From Pseudoalteromonas rubra (GTDB taxonomy: Bacteria > Pseudomonadota > Gammaproteobacteria > Enterobacterales > Alteromonadaceae), in contig NZ_JXYA01000007.1 in assembly GCF_000967655.1 (NCBI RefSeq), forward strand, positions 90,000-153,999: a stretch of DNA of 64,000 bases. Direction: 5' to 3'. Each line of letters starts with the position of its first letter. Position 1 is the stretch's first letter. The notes beneath the pieces are model-generated. The model saw nothing but the letters and a program-made list of their open reading frames with translations, was not told where the DNA came from and did not search any database. A program made the translations under genes and the position numbers. Positions 55,891 through 63,848 of this stretch are shown here, one piece after another.

Positions 55891-55922
55891 AGACATGTTT
55901 GCACACACATGTCTGCACAGAC
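55891..55922. promoter_or_regulatory. Overlapping palindromes, possible operator
   Basis: AGACATGT-N8-ACATGTCT (8-bp perfect arms, 55891-55914) overlaps GTCTG-CA-CAGAC (55911-55922). The result is three related half-sites of AGACA/TGTCT type. It lies downstream of two convergent genes rather than at a clear promoter, so function is unclear. Confidence 0.45.
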
Positions 55923-56097
55923 ATCCATTAGTACATTGCTAGATTCTTATTGCTATTATCGAGTTATCTTATCTCCCATTTTGAGGTGAACCAGCGGGCT
56001 GCGAGCAAGCCGGGGAGATGGTCAGATGAGAACTTATTGTTTTGCGGGGCAGTGCAAAATCTGTTAAAGGCGGGGGAGAGCCCCCCGCTGAAGAAGC

Positions 56098-57168
56098 TTA
56101 ATCCTGATAGCTGATATGCTGGAAGAAGCGCACAATAACGTCTTGCTTCTCTGGGTTAATTGGCAGCTTACCGGTTAAACGGCGGATCATGGTTTCGGCG
56201 TTGTTCATAAATTTGCCGTAACCCACGTCCTTTTTGTCTTTGTCGCTGGCAACCACCACAAAGTGCATGGTGTCGCACAGGTGTTCACCGTCCCAGATAG
56301 AGCGTACCTGACCATCGGGAGCGGATGTATCAAAGCTCAGTTTTTGTAACTCTCGATTGGCGTCTGATTTATCAATCTGACTGCTGCGAACCAGAGGCTG
56401 GCGGCCATCGGCAACCAAGCCGACATGGGTCAGTTGCAGCTGATCGCACAAAGTTAAAAAGCTGTCTTCAATACTGCGATAAAACTGAGTGTAATCGCCC
56501 GGGCGCATCTGACTTTGATATTCGGTCTTGATAGCGCGGGTAATAGGGATAGAGAAAGACACATAGCTCATCTCTGAATGTTGCTCTGGCAGTGTACAGT
56601 TACGCGCCTGGTAACGCGGGTACAAGCTACGTAGTTTATAGCCGTAACTTTCTCTGTGGCCTTTTACCTTAGCAAAAATATCATAAGTTAAGTGCTGATG
56701 GTCACGGACTTTGTAAGACAAGCCTTGCTGCTCGTATTGCTCTTTCAGATCGTCCAGCGCCTTTTTCACTTTGCTGTGAAAACTGGCCGCATTGGCGCGC
56801 AATTCATCGCCGGTAGCCAGGAACAATAAGCGAATTTTACGTGCTTTATGATCAGCCTCATAATGTATCTTGTGGCCTTCGTGATACTTTGGATTGTAAA
56901 AGAACAAAATCTGCTTATCCGTTTGCAGGCTGTGTGCCTCGTCGTGATAGCGCACGATAGGCAGCTTGTCGTTAGCAATGACGTGAACGTTAAATAATTC
57001 GTGCTCGTCGCAGATGGCAAACAACTTTCGGGCCAGGCGTTGGTAGCAGCTTTGCACATCATCAAAACAATCGAAGAATGCGTCGCTGGGCTTAAACTCA
57101 GCCAGAATATAATGGTTGTTACGTGCGTTCGTTGGAATATAAACGCGGTGAAGATTCATTGATGCCAT
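56098..57168 (-). CDS. DUF3083 family protein
   Basis: A 356-residue cytoplasmic protein with no signal or membrane segment. The start has AAGGA 7 bases upstream. I believe it belongs to DUF3083, a family of Alteromonadales and relatives with no known role. Two halves seem related: each has a VYIPTNARNNHYI/VSFSIPITRAI-type opening and an IANDKLPIVR / VADGRQPLVR motif, hinting at an internal duplication. Many lysines and histidines occur. Monocistronic, divergent from glnS. Confidence 0.72.
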   Translation of the reverse strand: MASMNLHRVYIPTNARNNHYILAEFKPSDAFFDCFDDVQSCYQRLARKLFAICDEHELFNVHVIANDKLPIVRYHDEAHSLQTDKQILFFYNPKYHEGHKIHYEADHKARKIRLLFLATGDELRANAASFHSKVKKALDDLKEQYEQQGLSYKVRDHQHLTYDIFAKVKGHRESYGYKLRSLYPRYQARNCTLPEQHSEMSYVSFSIPITRAIKTEYQSQMRPGDYTQFYRSIEDSFLTLCDQLQLTHVGLVADGRQPLVRSSQIDKSDANRELQKLSFDTSAPDGQVRSIWDGEHLCDTMHFVVVASDKDKKDVGYGKFMNNAETMIRRLTGKLPINPEKQDVIVRFFQHISYQD

Positions 57169-57407
57169 AGGTTTTTCCTTGCGATACCTCTGTTGTTGAC
57201 GCCTATGATAGAGCGAGCGTGTGACGGATATATTGCGCTAGAACAAAATTTGTCATAAAAATGACGCTTCTTTTTGCCTTTGACTTGGCTGTTTTATGCC
57301 CAGGTCGCCACAATTGCGAAGTAAATCTGTTTTCGCCTTAGTTTTACGCTGTTCGTTGCTCAAACTTTTTGTAATAATGCCTCAGTTAACTGGTACTAAA
57401 TTTTCAG

Positions 57408-57421
57408 AGGAATGAGTTCCT
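57408..57421 (+). promoter_or_regulatory. Small hairpin over the glnS ribosome-binding site
   Basis: AGGAA-TGAG-TTCCT ends one base before the glnS ATG and includes the Shine-Dalgarno bases. Folding would hide the site, which could tune glnS translation. Confidence 0.4.
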
Positions 57422-59083
57422 ATGGCGGAAGCAGAAAATCGCCCAACAAATTTTATAACAAACATCATTGATGCGGACTTGGCCAGCGGTAAGCATGGCG
57501 GTACGCACACGCGCTTTCCACCAGAGCCAAATGGCTACTTACACATTGGCCATGCTAAGTCTATTTGCCTGAACTTTGGCATCGCTCGCGACTACCAGGG
57601 TCTGTGTAATCTGCGCTTTGACGATACGAACCCGGAAAAAGAAGATCTGGATTATGTAAACTCAATTAAAGAAGACGTGCAGTGGCTAGGCTTTAACTGG
57701 GATGGTGAGATCTGCTATTCGTCTAACTATTTCGACAAGCTATACGAGTATGCGGTTGAGCTGATCAACAAAGGCCTTGCCTACGTGTGTTTCCTGTCGC
57801 CAGAGCAGGCGCGTGAATACCGTGGCACGCTCACTGAGCCGGGTAAAAACAGCCCGTACCGCGACACTTCACCAGAAGAAAACCTGGCGTTGTTCGAAAA
57901 AATGAAGAACGGCGAGTTCAAAGAAGGCGAGTGTGTACTGCGTGCTAAGATAGACATGGCCAGCTCATTTATGGTGCTGCGTGACCCTATCATCTATCGT
58001 ATTCGTTTTGCTCATCATCACCAGACCGGTGACAAGTGGTGCATTTATCCAATGTACGACTTTACCCACTGTATTTCGGATGCGCTGGAAGGGATCACCC
58101 ATTCACTGTGTACGCTGGAGTTCCAGGACAACCGTCGTTTGTACGACTGGGTACTGGACAACATCAGCATAGAGTGTCATCCACAACAGATCGAGTTCTC
58201 TCGTCTGAACCTGGAATACACTGTTATGTCAAAGCGTAAGCTGAACGACCTGGTGGTCAACGGTCAGGTAGAAGGCTGGGATGATCCGCGTATGCCAACC
58301 ATTGCCGGATTGCGTCGTCGTGGTTATACCCCTGCGTCTATCCGTGAATTCTGTAAGCGCATTGGTATTACCAAGCAAGACAACATGGTTGAAATGGGCA
58401 TGCTGGAAGCGTGTATCCGTGATGACCTGAACGAAAACGCACCGCGTGCAATGGCAGTACTTGATCCGGTTAAAATCGTGATTGAAAACTATGATGCCGA
58501 GCAGGTTGAAATGCTGGACGCGCCTAACCATCCAACACTGGATATGGGTTCACGTCAGCTGCCGTTTACTCGCGAAATCTACATTGAGCGTGATGACTTC
58601 CGTGTTGAAGCCAACAAGAAGTTTAAGCGTCTGGTACTGGGCAAAGAAGTACGTTTGCGTAATGCCTATGTGATTAAAGCTGAGCGCGTTGAAGAAGACG
58701 ATGCGGGTAACATCACTACGATTTACTGTACGTACGACGCCGATACCTTAGGTAAAAACCCGGCTGATGGCCGCAAAGTAAAAGGCGTTATCCACTGGGT
58801 ATCTGCCAGCCACTGTATCGAGGCTGAAGTACGCCAGTACGACCGTCTGTTCAATGTGCCAAACCCGGCTGCGGCAGAAGACTTTGCAACGACGCTGAAT
58901 CCAGACTCTTTGGAGATCATTGCCAATGCTAAGCTTGAGCCGTCTCTGGCTGACGCTGCGCCTGAGCAGGGCTTCCAGTTTGAGCGTCTGGGTTATTATT
59001 GTCGTGATAACAAGCGCGATACACTGACCTTCAACCAGACGGTTGGTTTGCGCGACTCCTGGGCGAAAATCGAAAACGCCTAA
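57422..59083 (+). CDS. glnS: Glutaminyl-tRNA synthetase
   Basis: A 553-residue class I synthetase (E. coli GlnRS has 554). HIGH is at residues 41-44 in [12 protein letters not shown]; the KMSKS-type loop is VMSKRK at 268-273. The C-terminal anticodon-binding beta-barrels are complete. Charges tRNA-Gln with glutamine. Followed by a terminator. Confidence 0.98.
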   Translation: MAEAENRPTNFITNIIDADLASGKHGGTHTRFPPEPNGYLHIGHAKSICLNFGIARDYQGLCNLRFDDTNPEKEDLDYVNSIKEDVQWLGFNWDGEICYSSNYFDKLYEYAVELINKGLAYVCFLSPEQAREYRGTLTEPGKNSPYRDTSPEENLALFEKMKNGEFKEGECVLRAKIDMASSFMVLRDPIIYRIRFAHHHQTGDKWCIYPMYDFTHCISDALEGITHSLCTLEFQDNRRLYDWVLDNISIECHPQQIEFSRLNLEYTVMSKRKLNDLVVNGQVEGWDDPRMPTIAGLRRRGYTPASIREFCKRIGITKQDNMVEMGMLEACIRDDLNENAPRAMAVLDPVKIVIENYDAEQVEMLDAPNHPTLDMGSRQLPFTREIYIERDDFRVEANKKFKRLVLGKEVRLRNAYVIKAERVEEDDAGNITTIYCTYDADTLGKNPADGRKVKGVIHWVSASHCIEAEVRQYDRLFNVPNPAAAEDFATTLNPDSLEIIANAKLEPSLADAAPEQGFQFERLGYYCRDNKRDTLTFNQTVGLRDSWAKIENA

Positions 59084-59097
59084 CACGCACAATAAAT

Positions 59098-59126
59098 AAA
59101 AAGGTCGGCTTATGTCGGCCTTTTTT
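59098..59126 (+). terminator. Terminator after glnS
   Basis: AAAAAGG..CGGC/GTCGGCCTTTTTT stem (with two G-T pairs) and T tract, 15 bases after the stop. Confidence 0.85.
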
Positions 59127-59199
59127 GATTATTTTGCCTTATTTTGAAATTTGATAATCATTGCAGACGCAAACTGAATACCCGTAAACGGACAGGCCC

Positions 59200-61020
59200 A
59201 TGACAGAAAAGTCGATCCATAACTTTTACATCAATGAACAGCAGTCGGTTTATTTGCTCTCCCATAAAGACGCAAAAAAACACCGTCAGTGGCTCAACAT
59301 CTGTCAGAAACAGCTGACATTACTGGGTTACCGTGATGTAGAAGTAATAGGCTCCGGTGCCTTTGGGTTTGTGTTTGCCGGGGTTGACGGGCAGGGCAAA
59401 GAGTGGGTGTTTAAATTCTCCCGTATTACCCTGGCGCAGAGTGTACGCGACCGCCTGGAAGACGAAGCGTATATGCTGTCGCAGATTAAAAATCCCATGG
59501 TTCCCGAGTTTTACGCCTTTGAACGGGCAAAAAAGCAGGGGATCCTGATGATGGCGCGCGCCAAAGGTCAGGATCTCGAGCAATGGTCACTTAAACGCGG
59601 TCGTTTTAAGCCCCATGAGCTGGTACACTTGGCCAATAAACTCAGAAACGTGCTGGTTGATTTGCGCAATCGCAAAAATGGCATGTCGCCACAGCCTGTG
59701 GTGCATGGCGATATTAAGCCATCGAATATTGTCTGGGATGAAGCAACAGACAGCTTTTCGCTGGTTGACTGGGGCAGCTCAGTCTATGCCCAGCTGGATG
59801 CCCATGGTGAGCCGGTTGCCAGTAATATCATGGACCTGATGTCGTCGGATATCAGCAGTACCAATGCCCGGATGGGCGATGTGTACTTTATTGGCGATGA
59901 GCAGATGTCGGGTGCGCGCTCCTCACCTCGCTTTGACGAGCAGGGCGTGGCATCGACCATTTACGCGCTGGCCAGTGCCCAGTCTTGCCGTTTTGGTGCG
60001 GCTGTGATCCCGGCAACCAGCTTAGGCTTGCCGCAAGCCTTTGCCAGAATGATAGATGCGATGCTGAGCAAAGACAAAGCTACCCGCGATCAGGCTGGAG
60101 ACTACTTTATGCGTAACATGCCGGCCATGGCACGCATGTATTTACCCGAACTAAAAACACCACCACGCAAAGCAAAAATTCCCTTCTGGTTCAACGAAAC
60201 AGATGAAGAGCCAGATACCGTGGTCTACAGCTCGCGCAAACAGTTTTTGCGCCGCGCCGATCACAATCAGCAGCTGCTGGACGTAAACGACGCCCAGCTT
60301 GACCGCTATTATAAAGAGTTCCTGTTCGACACCGGCGACAGCGAAAAAGCGTTTCTGGCATCTATCAGCCGGTTGGCAAAATATCCGGTGGTAGGTGGCC
60401 TGAGTTTTCACTGGAAGGATGCCTCGCTGTTTGTGGAGTCCAGTCTGGTACTGCACGACGAGTCTTTGCAAAGTGCGTTTACGGATGCCGTAAACGCCAC
60501 AGTGATGCTGGCGCAGGGGATAGAGCAAAAGGGCTTGTTTAAATGCTGCCTGTTTGATGCCAGACAAACCATTCAATTGCAGCGCGACGGCACCGGGGCA
60601 TTTATTTTTGACCACGTGCCCGAGCTGCAATACACGGTATCGGACATTGGCACCAGTGAAATCGCGCGCCCCCATTCTTACTTTGAAGATGGCAAAGACC
60701 CCGACGAGCAACTGCAATTACCACGGCAGATAGTGCAGTGTGTATTTGAACTCAACCAGATCCACCATACCGGCTGTATCATCTTTGAGTCGCTCAACGA
60801 CCGCCTTAAAATACACCATTACTACTGCCTGCTTGATGCCAGCAAAGAGCGGGAGTTTAAAACTCTGCTCACCCGCATTATGCAATACGCCATGAGTATT
60901 CAGGATTTTGGTGTGGCAGGCTTTATGAAACTGCCTTACAAAAACACCCGTGAATTCACTTTGTGTGCCCGCCAGCCAGACCATTTTTATCCTAAAGACC
61001 CAAAGGCTGCACAGGGCTGA
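59200..61020 (+). CDS. Ser/Thr protein kinase-like protein with unrecognised C-terminal domain
   Basis: A 606-residue cytoplasmic protein. The N-terminal kinase domain (about 40-310) has the Gly loop GSGAFGFVFAG at 51-61, the ATP-anchoring Lys72, the catalytic loop HGDIKPSN with Asp171, and the metal-binding Asp190 in DWGSS in place of DFG. All residues needed for phosphotransfer are present. Residues about 330-600 form a second half with no motif I know, rich in hydrophobic and aromatic residues and ending in a basic tail. No membrane segment, so it is not a PknB-type receptor. It precedes a small helical protein by 92 bases, a possible substrate or partner. Confidence 0.87.
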   Translation: MTEKSIHNFYINEQQSVYLLSHKDAKKHRQWLNICQKQLTLLGYRDVEVIGSGAFGFVFAGVDGQGKEWVFKFSRITLAQSVRDRLEDEAYMLSQIKNPMVPEFYAFERAKKQGILMMARAKGQDLEQWSLKRGRFKPHELVHLANKLRNVLVDLRNRKNGMSPQPVVHGDIKPSNIVWDEATDSFSLVDWGSSVYAQLDAHGEPVASNIMDLMSSDISSTNARMGDVYFIGDEQMSGARSSPRFDEQGVASTIYALASAQSCRFGAAVIPATSLGLPQAFARMIDAMLSKDKATRDQAGDYFMRNMPAMARMYLPELKTPPRKAKIPFWFNETDEEPDTVVYSSRKQFLRRADHNQQLLDVNDAQLDRYYKEFLFDTGDSEKAFLASISRLAKYPVVGGLSFHWKDASLFVESSLVLHDESLQSAFTDAVNATVMLAQGIEQKGLFKCCLFDARQTIQLQRDGTGAFIFDHVPELQYTVSDIGTSEIARPHSYFEDGKDPDEQLQLPRQIVQCVFELNQIHHTGCIIFESLNDRLKIHHYYCLLDASKEREFKTLLTRIMQYAMSIQDFGVAGFMKLPYKNTREFTLCARQPDHFYPKDPKAAQG

Positions 61021-61112
61021 ATTAAGCTATCTACGACTAAGATATAACAAAACGCACGTTGCACATTCGCCCGTCCTCCGCCAAGATAAAAAGCCTACAA
61101 CCGGAGGGAAAC

Positions 61113-61409
61113 ATGGATCAGGAAACACGCCGAGAGCTGCTCAAACTCAGCTGGAGCATGCACGACGAAGTAGAGCAGGCCATTTTAAAAGACAGCGCCA
61201 AACAGGGCGACGACAACTGGACAGAAAAGCAAAAACTGCTGCTGGCAGATATGTCGCTGCACCTTTTGCAAACCGCGCTCAAACCCAATGGCCTGAGCCA
61301 GGAAAAGCTTAAAAACAACCTCAATGCCATTCTTACGCTCAGCGATGACTTTATCGACGAAGTCGACCTGCGTAAAACCGCCGACGCACTCTATGGGTTG
61401 GATAAGTGA
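61113..61409 (+). CDS. Small helical protein, unrecognised
   Basis: A 98-residue protein with a strong GGAGGG site 6 bases before ATG 61113; a longer frame from 61059 has none. It is almost all alpha-helical by composition, acidic, with no cysteine and no membrane helix. Motifs such as LSWSMHDEVEQAILKD and LALSDDFIDEV-like segments do not match a known family for me. It may be co-transcribed with the kinase gene; it lies immediately before the 84-base repeat array. Confidence 0.68.
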   Translation: MDQETRRELLKLSWSMHDEVEQAILKDSAKQGDDNWTEKQKLLLADMSLHLLQTALKPNGLSQEKLKNNLNAILTLSDDFIDEVDLRKTADALYGLDK

Positions 61410-61474
61410 CTTGGTGCTGGTCTTCAAATCAACAATTAATCACTTATCCTCTTTTATACACTTGCACTTAATTA

Positions 61475-62690
61475 GTCACCCCGGACGCGTGCGAGCCGGG
61501 ATCTGCATGAATACAACGTAGTAGTTCATTAATAAAGACAAACCTGACTATCCGCTCCGTCATCCCGGACGCTTGCGAGCCGGGATCTACTTGAGCACTA
61601 CACCGTTGTACCTCTTTACAGACAAACCTGAAAATCAACTCCGTCACCCCGGACGCGTGCGAGCCGGGATCTACTTGAACAACACACAGTAGTTTCTCGG
61701 TAAAGATAAACCTGACAAACTACTCTGTCATCCCGGACGCGTGCAAGCCGGGATCTACTGAAACACCACACAGCTGTGCCTAGTTACAGACAAACCTAAC
61801 AAACAGCTCCGTCATCCCAAACGCGTGTGAGCTGAGATCGACTTAAACACCACACAGTTGTGCCTCGTTACAGACAAACCAGACAAGCAACTCCGTCATC
61901 CCGTACGCTTGTGAGCCGGGATCTACCCGAACACCACACAGTTGTGCCTCGTTACAGGCAAACCTAACAAACAACTCCGCCATCCCGGACGCGTGCGAGC
62001 CGGGATCTACTTGAGCACCACACAGCTGTGCCTCGTTACAGACAAACCTGAAAATCAACTCCGTCATCCCGGACGCGTGCGCACCGGGAGCTACCTGAAC
62101 ACCACACAGCTGTGCCTCGTTACAGACAAACCTGAAAATCAACACCGTCATCCCGGACGCTTGCGAGCCGGGATCTACTTGAACACCACACAGTTGTGCT
62201 TAGTTACAGGCAAACATGATAAACAGCTCCGTCATCCCGGACGCTTGCGAGCCGGGAGCTACCTGAACACCACACAGCTGTGCCTCGTTACAGACAAACC
62301 AGACAAGCAACTCCGTCATCCCGGACGCTTGCGAGCCGGGATCTACTTGAACACCACACAGTTGTGCTTAGTTACAGGCAAACATGATAAACAGCTCCGT
62401 CATCCCGGACGCTTGCGAGCCGGGAGCTACCTGAACACCACACAGTTGTGCCTCGTCACATACAAACCAGACAAACAGCTCCGTCATCCCGGACGCTTGC
62501 GAGCCGGGAACTACTTGAATATCACGCAGCAGTTCCTTGATAAAGACAAACCTAACAAACAGCTCCGTCATCCCGGACGCTTGCGAGCCGGGATCTACTT
62601 GAACATCACGCAGCAGTTCCTTGATAAAGATAAGCCTGACAAACAGCTCCTTCATCTCGGACGCGTGTGAGCCAGGATCTACCGCTACTC
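61475..62690 (+). repeat. Tandem array of fifteen 84-base hairpin units
   Basis: Units start at 61475, 61559, 61643, 61727, 61811, 61895, 61979, 62063, 62147, 62231, 62315, 62399, 62483, 62567 and 62651: every interval is exactly 84 with no insertion or deletion; the last unit is truncated at about 40 bases. Each begins GTCATCCCGGACGC and carries ATCCCGG-a-CGC-NN-GCG-ag-CCGGGAT, a 10-bp interrupted stem that is the best-conserved part. Many units have a second dyad, CACAGCTGTG. The other half comes in two types: A (units 2 and 4-12) and B (units 1, 3, 13 and 14). Units 9 and 11 are identical. Open frames arise on both strands because 84 is a multiple of three, but stops and non-synonymous changes argue against coding. 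Not CRISPR: there are no unique spacers. Confidence 0.95.
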
Positions 62691-62731
62691 AATTCTTAAA
62701 TATCCGGACAAATAAGTGATGCGCGCGAATA

Positions 62732-63691
62732 TCAGAGTTTATCAATCGGGCTTGTTGTATAGGCAAATTTATCACCCATAACATGAGTATAAATCTCGGT
62801 TGTTCTGATATCGGTATGACCTAACAACTCTTGTACTGTCCTTATATCAGCACCATTTCGCAGCAGTTCAGTGGCAAATGAGTGCCTGAATGTATGCGCC
62901 TTAACTCGCTTCGTGATATCGGATGCCAGTACCGCTGCCCTAAGTTGCTTGCGAAATGCCGTTTCATGTAAATGGTGACGACAGACATACCCATCTAGCG
63001 GGTGAACACATCGCGTAGAGGAGGGAAATAAATACTGCCAGGAGAAGTCTTTTACAGCATGTCCGTATTTACGGATCAGAGCCGGTGGCAGCGAAGTCAG
63101 TCCAAATCCTGCGTTCAGGTCTTTTTGGTGAAGCGATTTAACCACGGCCATTTGTTCTTCTAGTGCCTGCAAGCAGGACTTAGGCAGCAAGGTGTATCTG
63201 TCTTTGCGGCCCTTTCCCCGAAAAACAAAAATAGACTTATTGGCAAAATCGAGATCTTTAACTCGAAGTTTTAAAGCTTCATTGATACGTAAACCACTGC
63301 CGTATAAAAGTGACGCGATGAGCTTGTGTACGCCGTGAAGATTAGCTATCACCTTTTGCGCTTCACCTGCACTCAAAACGGTGGGTAACGCAACATCTCG
63401 CTTACTGAATGAATAGTTTAACCCTTTGATGTCTCGTTTTATAACAAAACGGTACAAAAAAATGATGGCGCACAGCGCTTGATTTTGCGTTGCAGCGCTC
63501 ACCGCCCGGTTAACGGCCAAGTGGTTGAGGAAACGTTCTATTTCCCTGTTGCCCATCTCATCAGGATGCTTTTTGTCATTGAATAAAATGTAGCCTTTGA
63601 TCCAGTACAGATAGCTTTTCTCTGTTTTCAGACTGTAGTGCTTGGTCCTGAGCTCAACGCGTACAGACTCCAAAAAAGGTGAATAAGACAT
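62732..63691 (-). CDS. intI: Integron integrase (IntI-type tyrosine recombinase)
   Basis: A 319-residue tyrosine recombinase. Catalytic residues are complete: Arg135 in GSGLRINEAL, Lys160 in RGKGRKD, His266 and Arg269 in HTFRHS, His292 in LLGHTD, and Tyr301. Between boxes it holds the extra segment found only in integron integrases, residues about 195-225 (GFGLTSLPPALIRKYGHA then WQYLFPSS), and RHHLHETAFRKQL. The length is that of chromosomal IntIA enzymes, so it is intact. It acts on attI and folded single-stranded attC sites to move gene cassettes. GGAG precedes the ATG, and an SOS box lies 15 bases upstream. Any cassettes would lie to the right, past the window edge. Confidence 0.95.
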   Translation of the reverse strand: MSYSPFLESVRVELRTKHYSLKTEKSYLYWIKGYILFNDKKHPDEMGNREIERFLNHLAVNRAVSAATQNQALCAIIFLYRFVIKRDIKGLNYSFSKRDVALPTVLSAGEAQKVIANLHGVHKLIASLLYGSGLRINEALKLRVKDLDFANKSIFVFRGKGRKDRYTLLPKSCLQALEEQMAVVKSLHQKDLNAGFGLTSLPPALIRKYGHAVKDFSWQYLFPSSTRCVHPLDGYVCRHHLHETAFRKQLRAAVLASDITKRVKAHTFRHSFATELLRNGADIRTVQELLGHTDIRTTEIYTHVMGDKFAYTTSPIDKL

Positions 63692-63705
63692 CTCTACTCC
63701 GAATT

Positions 63706-63721
63706 CTGTTTATTTATACAG
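63706..63721 (-). promoter_or_regulatory. LexA (SOS) box upstream of intI
   Basis: CTGT-TTATTTAT-ACAG is an exact CTGT-N8-ACAG match with the AT-rich centre typical of gammaproteobacterial SOS boxes. It is 15 bases before the intI ATG and contains a TATAAA-like -10 on the minus strand, so LexA would block transcription. Confidence 0.85.
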
Positions 63722-63780
63722 GTATAAGTGAATGCGGCTATTTATCAAGTCAAATTTCTCGTTTTCTCCGCGCTTTCAAG

Positions 63781-63848
63781 TCTCGTTTATGCCGCTTGCC
63801 TTGTTAACCCATTGAAATTTATTGTGTTAGCCGTTTTACATAACGAGA
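63781..63848. repeat. 68-base imperfect palindrome near intI
   Basis: Outer arms TCTCGTTTATG and CATAACGAGA, and inner arms around GTTAACCCATT and AATTGTGTTAGC (about 70 percent complementary) centred on AAATTT. The left outer arm is repeated in direct orientation at about 63853. It may be part of attI or a separate element. Confidence 0.5.

Noticed and set aside
61942..62670. 242-codon frame encoding 28-residue repeats, and similar frames on the other strand
   Set aside because: The frames are a by-product of an 84-base period. They start with TTG without a ribosome site, stops occur in units 6 and 15, and variation is not biased to third positions.
61475..62690. CRISPR array
   Set aside because: The whole 84-base unit is repeated; there are no unique spacers, no short direct repeat and no cas genes.
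61475..62690. A run of integron attC sites
   Set aside because: No conserved RYYYAAC...GTTRRRY pair; GTTAGGT appears on the minus strand only in some units, and no cassette genes lie between units.
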